Source: Ascochyta rabiei
Taxonomy: Eukaryota; Ascomycota; Dothideomycetes; Pleosporales; Didymellaceae
Assembly (NCBI RefSeq): GCF_004011695.2
Contig: NC_082406.1
Coordinates: 2,418,001-2,482,000, forward strand
Length of the DNA stretch: 64,000 bases
Reading direction: 5' to 3'
Positions within the stretch are counted from its first letter, which is position 1. Each line of letters starts with the position of its first letter. Both the position numbers and the translations under genes were made by a program. Below, in pieces: positions 11,001 to 20,897 of the stretch. A model generated the notes under the pieces. That model saw nothing but the letters and a program-made list of their open reading frames with translations, had not been told where the DNA came from and did no database searches.

Positions 11001-12964
11001 CTAGCCACCTAAACTTTCCGCCCTTAGTCTTCTCTGCGTCCTGCCAGCGTTTCCATAATCTTGCGAGCCATGCGCGGACCTGACCTCGCCACGACTCCCA
11101 CTCTTCCTCAGCCCTCCACTCCTGACGCTCTCAAATGGTTTCCTTCTCCTGACGAGCTGATACCCCCTATCCAGCTCCACTTCAATCGCGCACCTGATCT
11201 TCAGCGCCGTGACGGCAGGCCACACGCTCCGCTCGCCTTTCAAGATCCAATAATCAATAGCCTCTTTTGTTGGATTCTCCAGCAACTTGAAGAAATCCCC
11301 CGGCGTGAGCGCGGGGACAAGAGTCAGACTGGCGCCTGGAATGTTCTCATCGAGCAGAAATCTTCGTATTGACGGTGGAAGATAGCCCAGTTCGTCGAGC
11401 TGGTGCAATCGATGCTGCACCTCCAGGAGGACAAGGCGCAGGATTGGCATGCTGAGTTTCCAGCGCCCATCCTGTCTGGGATTGGGATGGTGAAGATCGG
11501 AGCGGAGAAAGGGTGCGAGGTATGGTCGTGCTTGGGAGACGATGAAGTGATTGACGTTGAAGAGCTCGGCAATGCGGTGGAGAGGCGATTGGCGGTCCGA
11601 GTAAGAGGCGTGTGTCCATGGGCGGAAGGTGGTCTCTGATGCTGAGGACCAGGGTGTGATGTTGCCGAACTCGTCTTTGCACATCAAGGCCACAGGGTTG
11701 TAGAGAGTGGAAGATGCGGTTGCGTTCGAGGCGAGGGCCGCTGACCAGATGAGCTGGGCATGTGAGTAGGATGTTCTTGTAGACAAAGGGCATTACTCAC
11801 TACGTTCGGAGCTGTGAGATAGTTTAGCAAATTCGGTACACCGCCGCCACCACAGGTGGTAACGGTAATGTTCAAGACCCTCTTCGTTCTGGTGTAGGCT
11901 TCCTCAAAAGTTAAATCTCCCACGTTGGCCTTTAACAGCTGCTCTAGTACGCCGACTTCCAGGAAGTGTCCCTCCTGCCACCACCGTCTGATGCGGCGCG
12001 TGAGTGTCTCTAGCCAGCCACTGCCTTTCGAGCCTTTTCTCCGCGGGCGCTTTGCAAATGCACTAAGATCGATGTTTTTCCCATTCAAGAAGTCCAAGAG
12101 CTCGTCTTCGGTATGTACTCCAACCAAGGCTGCGATTATTGCACCCGTAGCAGTTCCAGCAACAATGCGTGGAAGCAGACCGCGCAGATGGAGTGCTTTG
12201 ACAACGCCCAGGTGACAAATGCCGAAGATTTGTCCACCCTGCAACACGAGGACTGATCTTCCAAACGCCTGCCTTGTATCGTGCAACACGTCCAACTTCG
12301 CCTGGTTGGTCAACCCCGTGTCCGAGCTCGCCGTAGTCGGGTATTGCGTGAGATATTCGATAGCGTACGAGACTTGAGTGACATAGTCCTCGATTAGAAG
12401 CTTCGTTCCGCCGTATGCACGATCGAAGAGACGCGGGGCGGTGATGTTCCCAAGGTTGCGAACAAGGCCACTTCGCAACAGGCCGATTAGGCCCAGCATG
12501 TCATCATCCTCATGAGCCTCGATTATAGCTGTGAGGCGTTGGTGTATGAGGCGGTAGTTGTAGTACTTGCTTGTCGCATTCTGGCGCCAGAGGTCGTAGC
12601 CCAGAAGCTCGTCGAGGTGGTATGCTGCGGCTTCCCATTCTTCAAAATAGCGCGCATCTGCGATAGTCTCGAGCAGCAAGTCTCTCGGGTTCTTCTTCGT
12701 CCACCATGCAAAGAGTCTCTTCAGCATTAGTCGTTAGCGGGGCGTTGCAAGTAGCCGTTAGAGCAGCATCGAGGAGCAACACACCCGGACCCAGAATAAG
12801 AAGATGTCACCAAAGCAGCTGAAAACGCTCCACAGCAAGGCTCCGGCCATCGTGACAACGTCTAGGAGATCAGCTGATGACGCCACTGATTCAAACGTCG
12901 TCGCGTTCTTTGTTGCGCGGGTCGGTCGTGGGCTGTCATCGAGGTATTTGGTTGTAGTATTCAC
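11001..12964 (-). CDS. Patatin-like (DUF3336/TGL-type) lipid-droplet lipase homologue, probably catalytically dead
   Basis: Three exons, 12964-12785, 12718-11801 and 11753-11001, give 616 aa. A membrane segment lies at about 39-58, then the DUF3336 signature FAWWTKKNPRDLLLETIADA and AYHLDELLGYDLWR, then the patatin fold with the oxyanion loop LQGGQIFGICHLGVVKAL and later LFNVNHFIVSQ. Active family members (yeast TGL3/4/5 and fungal homologues) use a Ser in GXSXG and an Asp in a D-G/A dyad. Here the nucleophile elbow reads GTATG (248-252, Ala at 250), and the segment where the dyad is expected reads WTHAS (412-416). The reading frame is otherwise intact, which argues for a maintained pseudoenzyme rather than decay. 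The first exon is inferred from a clean phase-0 junction (WVR/RLFAWW); if wrong, translation starts at 12727. Confidence 0.85.
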
Positions 12965-13127
12965 ATGTGATAGGCACGCGTCGCCGGAACTTCAGGATGG
13001 ACGCCGAGACGGAAGGATTGCGCGGGGAGCATGCGCTAGGTACGTGGGGCTGAATGACACATGACGCAGCGACGATCTGTTCAGTAATAGACAACAACGC
13101 TCGAATATTTGGAGCTGTTAGTGCAAC

Positions 13128-13763
13128 ATGCCTGGCTCGTCTCTATGGCTTCTTCCACCGGATGCGCATCCGTTGAACGATGTGCTTACCTCCCTGATCA
13201 AGAGAACAGCCACGCGCTATGGCTCGTCAGACCTTTTTATCCCACACGTAACACTTACATCGAACATCTTGCCCTCGACTTATGAAGCGGAGCCCCAGAA
13301 ATGGCTTGACTCTCTGGATCTCCCAGCAGGGAACGAAGTCCAGGTGGAGTTCGAAAAACTGAGCAGCGAGGATGTTTATTTTCGCAAGCTCTACATCAAG
13401 TGCCAAAAGACCGCCGGACTGAGAGCGCTAGCAAAGGCCTGCAGGGAGCAGGCTGTTGATCATGGAGATAAAGAAACAGCAAGGAGGTGGGCAGATGAGG
13501 TGTACAATCCGCACACAAGCCTACTGTAGTGCGTACCAAGCCATTGTTCACTCAACAGGTCATGATTAACTCCTGCTTGCAGCTACGACTGTCCACAAAT
13601 CAGTGCGAAAGAACTTGGAGAGACAAGCGAACTCTCTCGGGAGGAAGGCATCGACCTTGTAGAGCGAAATGAGGGGTCGTCTTGGACTGGTGGTCGCGTT
13701 GTACTAGTAGCTACCGACAAGCCAACTACTGAATGGAAGCCCATCGCCGAGAGAGTAATATGA
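13128..13763 (+). CDS. CPD1: 2',3'-cyclic-nucleotide 3'-phosphodiesterase (2H family, CPD1-like)
   Basis: Two exons (13128-13525 and 13583-13763; intron 57 nt, gtagtg ... ttgcag) encode 192 aa. The two H-x-T/S-x motifs of the 2H phosphoesterase fold are present: HVTLT at residue 40 and HTSLL at residue 129, the second interrupted just downstream by the intron. The opening SLWLLPPDAHPL is typical of the fungal CPD1 group, which hydrolyses ADP-ribose 1'',2''-cyclic phosphate arising from tRNA splicing. The length is close to that of yeast CPD1 homologues. It starts 163 nt from the patatin-like gene on the opposite strand, so they probably share a promoter region. Confidence 0.85.
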
Positions 13764-14128
13764 TGCGTCACTACCTAGTGGTTGTAGTCTGAGACTCTAT
13801 TAGCACGACGAAAATCCAATGTCCGGTTGCAACTTCGTACCGCCAGTGGACGCATGGGGCAGTCAATGATTTGTTGGTACACTCCGCTGAGGCTGCTGTG
13901 GCTGGAGCATAGGAATTGAACCCCTTTGTGCCCCACGCACGCCTGATTGAGGCTAAAGCAAGAAATACGTCATGGAGGGGTCATGACGAGCTGCATGAGG
14001 TGCACATGAGCAGGTGATTTGGAAAATCTGTTATTTGAATGTTTGCATTACTGTTCATACTGCTTATGGTATCTACATACTCATGGCTCATTAAAACATT
14101 AGGAAATCAGAAACTTTAAACTGCGCAT
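13764..14128. other. Convergent intergenic region
   Basis: 365 nt between the stop codons of the phosphodiesterase and the His-rich protein. It becomes A/T-rich from about 14020, consistent with 3' ends. Nothing else is seen. Confidence 0.5.
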
Positions 14129-15136
14129 TTACTTCATGAAACCACGCTTGCCGTCACCGTCAGCGTCAACCTTGGGGTTGAGCTTGTCCATGAGGCTGGG
14201 CTTCTTGTGTTCGCCGTGCTCAGACGAAGAGACAGAGTCGCGAGTGTGGGTGTTGTGAGCATCAGCCCTTGAGCGGTCCTCCCTAAGGGCATCGGGCAGT
14301 CCGTCCTTGGCAGTGTGTGTACGGTTGTCACGAGCGAAGTCGGTGTGCTGCTGGCCGTGGTGACCAGCGGCGCCTGCGGCAGCACCGGCAATGACACCGG
14401 ATTCACCTCCGTGACGAGCAGTGCCGTCGTAGTCGCCGTGGCGAGGAGTACCGGAGACGTGGTGGTGATCATGGTGACCCTCTCCCTCGCGGATGACACC
14501 GAAACCGCCAGCGGTACCGGCACTGATATTCTTTGGAACACCTTCGAAGGCGTCGTAGCGCTCCTCACGGCCAGTGAGAGCTCCGCCCTTGTTCTTGAAC
14601 TCATCCATGGTCATAGGAGGGAGAGCGGTAGTGCTGTGGTGGGTGGCCTTGTTATGGTGAACCTCGTGGATGGGAACAGTGGTGTGAACAACGTTAGGCT
14701 GGATGGTCTCCTTCTGCACGACAGGCTGGATGGTTTCGTGGATGTGGTGATGAACGTGCTCGCCTCCGATGGCGGCAGCAGCGCTTTGGCTGTGCGTGGT
14801 GGCATCTACGCGACGCTCGTCCTTGAAACGGGCCTGCTCTTCAATGAGGTTCCTCTTCGTGTTGTCATGGTCGCGATGGTCGAACTCGCGGTGCTGGACG
14901 GCGCCGAGCTTGGCGGTGTGCTGCTCGGGCAAGACCTCGCGGTCCTGCACAGGCTGAACGGTACGGTGGTAGTGGTCCTGGTGAACCTCCTTGTCGACGG
15001 CCGTCTGAACCTCCTCGTGGACGTGGGGCTTAACAACCTCGTGCTGAACAGCAGGGGCAACAGCCTCGTGGACGGTGGTGTCGTGGTGACCCGACTTGGA
15101 CATGAAGTCAGTGATAGCTGCCTTGGCCTTGTCCAT
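14129..15136 (-). CDS. Hydrophilic His-rich fungal 'allergen'-type protein
   Basis: This intronless ORF encodes 335 aa, strongly hydrophilic and rich in His, Glu, Thr and Gly, with no signal peptide or membrane segment. Residues 23-73 contain HEAVAPAVQHEVVKPHVHEE and DREVLPEQH. A second His-rich block (GGEHVHHHIHETIQPVVQKE, then VPIHEVHHNKATHH) lies at roughly 125-170, followed by ALPPMTMDEFKNKGGALTGREERYDAFEGVPKN. The C-terminus is Gly/His-rich and ends LNPKVDADGDGKRGFMK. I recall abundant fungal proteins of this type annotated as allergens or stress-related hydrophilic proteins; no biochemical function is established to my knowledge. A TATA box lies upstream. The strong C-ending codon bias leaves a long open antisense frame and suggests high expression. 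Confidence 0.85.
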   Translation of the reverse strand: MDKAKAAITDFMSKSGHHDTTVHEAVAPAVQHEVVKPHVHEEVQTAVDKEVHQDHYHRTVQPVQDREVLPEQHTAKLGAVQHREFDHRDHDNTKRNLIEEQARFKDERRVDATTHSQSAAAAIGGEHVHHHIHETIQPVVQKETIQPNVVHTTVPIHEVHHNKATHHSTTALPPMTMDEFKNKGGALTGREERYDAFEGVPKNISAGTAGGFGVIREGEGHHDHHHVSGTPRHGDYDGTARHGGESGVIAGAAAGAAGHHGQQHTDFARDNRTHTAKDGLPDALREDRSRADAHNTHTRDSVSSSEHGEHKKPSLMDKLNPKVDADGDGKRGFMK

Positions 15137-16743
15137 TGTAATTGATGTGCTGTGAGGTAGTTTGGTGTGGGAGTGATGGGAGTGTGAGTAGGGAAGTTGT
15201 AGGTGTGATGAAGTTTGAAGGGCTGGTGTTTGATGATGGTATGATGATGAGGTCGAGCCGTAGCTGCCTAAGCTCTTTATACCTGCGCACGTCTAGAGCC
15301 TACGCAGCACGACGTAATTGACAGGCGTGGAAAGCGCGGTAAAGCTTGCTTTCTCGGTGCCTTCCACGGCACATCAGCGTAGTCCCATCGCGGTGATGCA
15401 TGTGTATGGCCATACCCATTGGCTCCGCAAGAGCGGACTGAATTCGACGGGTCCCGCTGTGTGGGAGCAGAGGTAGCTCCGAGGGGCCTGGGTTCCAAAG
15501 ACGTACTGTCGATGTACGTCAGAAGTACCAGACCAACTCATCAGCCACAGTTGACGTCAATACGACGAGCGCTACGTTTTACTTTTTGGGGCAGAGCTCA
15601 TGCTCAAAGCGGGTGGAGCTCTTGTGGCCCAGTGCTCCCTAGAGCATCCGCTAGACGCTTTCGCTGCCAGCGAGCTCAAGTCCTCACATTCCTCACAATG
15701 CCACACAATCGATGGCATACCCTCCTCGCAAAAGCGCCCCGGGATCCCCCAGACTGGCGAATGTCAAATTGCGCAGAACGGAGGATTGGGGCATGGAGGG
15801 ATCTGCGCTGGGGTGGCGCTGGGCGCCTGGGATGGTGATGCCGATCCTAGATCAAAGCGTCCGTGCGCCTACCGAAAGCATGCTGCGTGGCCCCACCTCT
15901 TCTACGCGTCACCCGCGCATTGTGTTTGTGTGTCCTGTTTCGCTCGTAGCGTCGCCACGGCTGCGTTCGAGACTGACGCACTGGAAATCACCATCCCGTC
16001 TGGTACGCTATTGCGATCAGCAGCGGAGCCAGCCGCTGTTGGCCACCTCCTTTGCTTGTCGTCATCCCGTCTCGTATGTCCTCCATGCAGAATGCAAACA
16101 CACGATGCTTGTGGCTCCATCACAGTACCTAAGTGGGCCTGTGGTGCTGCTCGCCATGGTTGAACAGCTCTTGTAGCAGACGATGTGAACATCGTGATAG
16201 GACTACGTCACTGCAGAAGCCGTGCATCAGCTAGCAGCTGCCTCAATCGACTTCCCCAGCCGCCAAAATGGACACGACAGCTCGGTGGGGTTCTGCGAGT
16301 AGAAAAGAAAGCAGACAGCCTGGGCTGCTCGGAGACGCCGCCATCAGGTCTGGTCTTTGCTGCGCTCTCCCGTACATAGCTGTACCTTTTGGCGAGCCAT
16401 AGCGTCACCATAAGGGCCCCATAGCAGCGTTTCCACGTGCGACCGTGCTGGCACTGAGCGGCTTCTGGACTGTTCTTTTGGTCCACCGAGTATTTTCGTA
16501 CTCCAGCAGCCTTGCGCCTTCGCTCGAGCAAAGTCGAAATTTCTAAGAAAGCACGCTGCGTGCGTCATAGCTTACCGTGTCGTCCATCTTGTGGCCCTGC
16601 GATCCCACCGTTCGGGCTCGTTGAGACCCGCCTGCCTTGTGTGCTCTTGACTTCAGCTCCATACCTAGGATTTTTATTTTTTTTTCTGAGCTTTCGCCCC
16701 TCCCATCCTTCTACCTGAGCCCTGTTTTGAGAAGCTAGGCACC
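15137..16743. other. Divergent intergenic region between the two His-motif genes
   Basis: 1.6 kb between genes transcribed away from each other. The overlapping ORFs at 15600-16176 lie in two frames and resemble nothing. A T-rich pyrimidine tract at 16671-16710 precedes the ATG at 16744, as is usual for fungal promoters. Confidence 0.5.
15276..15281 (-). promoter_or_regulatory. Probable TATA box of the His-rich gene
   Basis: TATAAA on the minus strand, about 140 nt upstream of the ATG at 15136. A clear TATA box fits a highly inducible or abundant product. An AGGGG pentamer (a stress-response-element-like core) lies further upstream near 15480, but such short motifs occur often by chance. Confidence 0.5.
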
Positions 16744-18493
16744 ATGCAGCGCAAGCTGAAATCTGTCTTTCGAAGGTCCAGTAGTCCAAAAGCCTCCCCA
16801 GCGTCACCAAAGAGCAAGACCCGTCACACCGAACCAACTTCACCACCTGGTGATCAGCGACGTGTGTCTTCAGACCGACATGGCCGCACTTCAGTCGATT
16901 CATCTGCGACTGGCTCGATCTACACTGGTCGCAGCAGACCTGTCAGTTCAGTCTACGATGACCGTCGTCAAAGTCAAGCATCTGCGAAGCACCCGACGGC
17001 GACTGACTTCGCCTCCTCTTCGGACCCCAATGGCGGCGCTATAGCAAACGACTACAAGGCTTATCTGCCTGCTCTGTCCCCTGTGAACGACGACCATGGC
17101 GACGAATACATTTCGCTCGATGACGACAGAGGCCAGATTACTGGAGCAAGTAAGGGACGGCACGAGGAAGGTGTCGCAGACCGCAATATCGCGCGCTATA
17201 GTACATCTATGGATAACGGAAACCGAGTTCCAGCAGGTGCTATTCGCAGCGAGCCAGTCGGAATCGCTCTCAGTGAGTATCAATTCGACCAAATGTGGCG
17301 AGTGTTTTTTCTAACTTTTCGCAGGCACCCCTGCTTCGAACCCAACGTCTGGTAAACAACACTCGCGTAACCACTCTACGGACACTGGCTCTGCTGGTAA
17401 ATACATTGCTAAGGGTGGCACTACTGGCAACGAGGGCCTTGTGGACGGCATCCGTACGTACACGACGACCAGCCAACATGAGAACGGGTCACAGAAGAGG
17501 TCAAGCTTCTCGCCCAAGACTGCTCGCATCGAGACTGGACGGGAGACAAGGAAATCCCGCCCATCAGACAGCGATAACAGCACGCCCGGACTACAAAAGG
17601 AGACAAACGGCGTCCAAGGTACACAGTCCGGCGTACGCCATGCTACTGTGGACGGAACAGCGAATGGTGAAGAGACCAAATTAGCCAGACAATTGCGTCA
17701 GGATGGCGTCGCAGACCTTCGGAACACCACCGACACAGACGGAGACATCGTATGGGCGCCTGGTACGTTAGTCCTCCTTCTAGCCCCTTCAAACTGCTTT
17801 CGGACTGCCGAATCCTATCTTATATGTTCTAAAAATGCTGATTACATTGTAGCTGTCACACACGAAGTCATCAAGCCGCACCAACACGAGATCATACAGC
17901 AGAAGATCTACCGCGAGATCCACAATTACGAACACTTTCATCGCATACAGCCCGTTATGATGACAGAGGTCCTCCCACCTCGCCATTGGATTCCGAGTCC
18001 GAACGGTGAGGGGCTCATCGAGATCTCCGCGGACGAGCTCCCGGCCCGCACCGGCAAGAATCGTTGGTGGTCGATTTGCGAGCATTCGAGCCCTTACGCG
18101 CTGCAGAAGACAACTCAAACGTACCGCACGGAGCCTGAGATTATAGAAGCAGGTACATTCTTGACTGAAGAAGGTTTCGAGCGCAAGGAGACGATCATCA
18201 TCCACCCTCCGACACTTGCTGACTTGACCGGATATGCTGGGCCTGTGCAGGCTGTGCACTTCGACCACAAGACCGGAGAGCGCTGGTTGGGGGAGCTCAC
18301 GACGATGGACAAGCTCCGCGAGCTCCAGCAGTCACTTGATCGTGCGCCGGACGCACAAATGTTCCAAATGAGCGAACTTGCAGAGAGCCTTCCTAAAGTG
18401 CCTGCCAGCTCCATGCCTGTGCGCAAGCCTGTGAGCGGACTTTCTTCACAGGTACATGGTTCGAATGTTGGACGAACATTGAGTGCTGTGTAA
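16744..18493 (+). CDS. Disordered fungal protein with C-terminal His-rich motif domain
   Basis: Three exons, 16744-17272, 17325-17762 and 17853-18493, encode 535 aa. The second intron (90 nt, gtacgt ... ttgtag) is a multiple of three and contains no stop, so an unspliced reading is also open; removing it joins P-A-VTHEVIKPH cleanly. Residues 1-320 are Ser/Thr/Arg-rich and low complexity, beginning with a basic stretch (MQRKLKSVFRRSSSPK). Residues 324-367 match the His-rich motif of the protein encoded at 14129-15136. The rest of the C-terminus (for example HRIQPVMMTEVLPPRHW and WSICEHSS, then a globular block to about 500) looks folded. I recognise no enzyme. It may be a distant relative, or a domain-sharing partner, of the neighbouring His-rich protein. 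Confidence 0.75.
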
Positions 18494-20897
18494 GCAAGCC
18501 TGCTTTCTTGATACCTGATTAATTACACTACCTTAATAAACCCACCATGTACATTAGATAAGCAAGGTGTTGGAGGCGCATTTGTTCGTACAGAACATGA
18601 TTGCTGGAATCATATGATTGGTCGCATTGGCAGCAAGCTTGGAGTTTGGGTATGGCACCGACTAAATCCCTCTCAACTTGGTGTCTTCATTGACTTTGCT
18701 TTACGTCTCTAACGACCTCGGGCACTTGCAAAAATCCTAGTGCTTTATTCGTGTCAAGCTCTCCCTGCCTCGCTACCGCTCGCACCGGACTTTCACAACA
18801 AGCCGAGTCACGATGGCGTTACCCGATATTCCAGATCTCACTTTTATTCAATTCAATACCTGCCCCTTCGACTCGTAGAAGGAAGTCAGGAGAACGCACA
18901 ACTGCTTCTAGAAGAATAGGACGGAGCGTCGTGCAATTGTCTTACATCAGTACTCCACGCTCATCTATACCTTTCAGGATGCCACTAGCAATGAACAGTG
19001 CTGTATTGCGACCATCGACTTTCAATCGTTTGAACTCAACTTGGTTTGACGCACAGCCATTTTTGCGTTTATACTCGCCAACAACATCGTGTGCTTGCGT
19101 TGGAAGTCCAAAGACGTCATTCCTGAGTATCAAACCTTACGAATATAGCCGCAGATTTGTCTATCATTTACACAAAGCCTCACAGCCACGCCTATCGTAT
19201 TGAAGCTTGCAGTGTAGGACTTTATGAAAGCCATGATTTGCTGGTCTTCCGCACGAATGACAAATTGCTCAGCCTTTTCTATGACCAAGGACGCATCTCG
19301 GAACAAGGTGTGTAGGAGGATCGTCGTGATCCATCCATATTCCCTAACCATGCGCCTCCATTCTGTCGCGCGATCTGCTACTAGGTATCGCACTTCGTTA
19401 TAGCTCTGTAGCGCACTGAGGAGAAGAGGGAGAGCGCCCAAGACAAGGCCTGCGGCTTCCACGCCGGACATGACAAGGCGGCGGTACGAAGAGAGGTTCT
19501 GGATTCAAGTTCGTCTGCGACAACAACAGCGTTTTAAGGGCGTACAAAGGATATACGAAAGGCGGAATGTCGTAAGTGCGAGCTACAGGACACTCAAGGC
19601 TTATTGAAAGTTTATGAGCTTATTCTGCGTGCCAGGGTCCAGGCCGCCTGTCCGTGAAGAGCGGGGTGCGTTCGCCCACTCAGGTCCTTTAACTCTCTCG
19701 CGCAACATCAAGGCTACCCGCTGGGCTGACTTGGACAACCGAGCGGAAGCTGGTTGTTGCTCGAGGTTTCTCAGCCTGGCAATATGTCAAGACCGTCCCG
19801 TGACAGACTGGAGTTGCTTGAGCGGTGGCGGCTATGCAGAAACGCACACGACGTTACGTACCGAGGCTGAGGTCTCGGGTCGTCGAACGAAGATCCTAGG
19901 ACACGACAACGTGGGGTGCTAGATTTTCCATGCTCCAGAGCCGAGATCTCCAACTGTGCGAGAGTCAAAGGCCTGCTACCTATTCGATGCTCAGATCAGC
20001 CTGTGGCGCGAGGCAGAGTGGACGAAGCCTGAGCCAGCATCGAGCCCAGAGATGCCAAGCTCATCTACAGCCCGTAGGAAATGCTGCAGTCGCTGCAATT
20101 GGAGAGCAACCAAGGGCCAAGAGAAAGTCAAGAGTTCGGGGTAATTTTTATGATTCTCGAGTTGCAGATTCTTCGGGGTGTCCGAGGGCAGTCGCATCAT
20201 CCAACAGTGAGCTCTTCACGAGCTGAAGGCGTTTCTACGGGAAGTATGGTTCGACGAAGCACTGCGGTACCTGGGTTGGAGAGCACACATGTACGAGAAG
20301 CAAAGTCGGTGTTGGCCGTTGGTTCGAAAGCTGTCCCGCGCAGCTTGATTTCCGGGCTAGTGGGCTGATGTCGACCCAGACCCTGCAAACACCAAACACC
20401 AAGCTGCTATCTCGACCATCCCTACCCAAAGCGTACCGCTACGCACATGGCAAGCCATGACGTTTACAGTTGGACAACGGAACCACAACCATGCTTACCA
20501 AGACGAACGGTCGCGCAGTTCGGACAAGGCAACCACGATCAGCAGATCGTAGTGAGTTTTGAGCGCTACCATACGTCAGGAAACGGCGTGCAGGACCAGA
20601 AATCTCTTGGCTGGCGCTAGGGCAATCCGTCCACAGCGGTATCGCGGAGGCTTATGCAATGTTCATCCTTCACATCCAAGGCTGAGCCTGCGCTAGCGCT
20701 GCTGAGTATTTTATGAACCTGCTACGCTCCTCTTTTTGCCTACTGCTCACGTTCACGTTACACCAACCGCGAACAGCTTCACAGAGTATCCAGCTGCCCA
20801 CGCTAGTGGTAGATGGAATTCGTCGTGCAATACTTTTCTCTTCTACTTAAGGGTCTTTGCTGATTTTGTGGTTCTACACGTCTGAATCTCCTCTACT
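18494..20897. other. Gene-poor 2.4 kb interval
   Basis: It contains only a short recognisable fragment (19130-19471, listed separately). The remaining small ORFs overlap each other on both strands and have no recognisable content. The last ~200 nt should be the permease promoter, with pyrimidine-rich sequence at 20840-20895. Confidence 0.45.
19130..19471 (-). pseudogene. N-terminal fragment of a fungal SGVEAAGLVLG-type (HeLo/STAND-associated) protein
   Basis: The 113-codon ORF starts MSGVEAAGLVLGALPLLLSA, a typical beginning of a large family of fungal proteins whose N-terminal helical domain resembles HeLo-like/prion-inhibition domains. Family members usually run to several hundred residues; here the frame stops after 113 codons and no plausible continuation by splicing was found on the same strand. 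It is most simply a truncated relic. A short functional protein or an unrecognised second exon remains possible. Confidence 0.4.

Noticed and set aside
13880..13965. tRNA-like GGTTCAATTCC on the minus strand
   Set aside because: No T-stem pairing, no matching acceptor stem and no A-box at the proper distance.
14315..15145. 276-codon ORF on the plus strand
   Set aside because: It is antisense to the His-rich protein gene and is open only because of that gene's codon bias; its Val/Gly-rich translation is not protein-like.
15600..16176. Overlapping ORFs of 187 and 154 codons
   Set aside because: Two frames are open over the same DNA, with no motif and no splice or promoter support.
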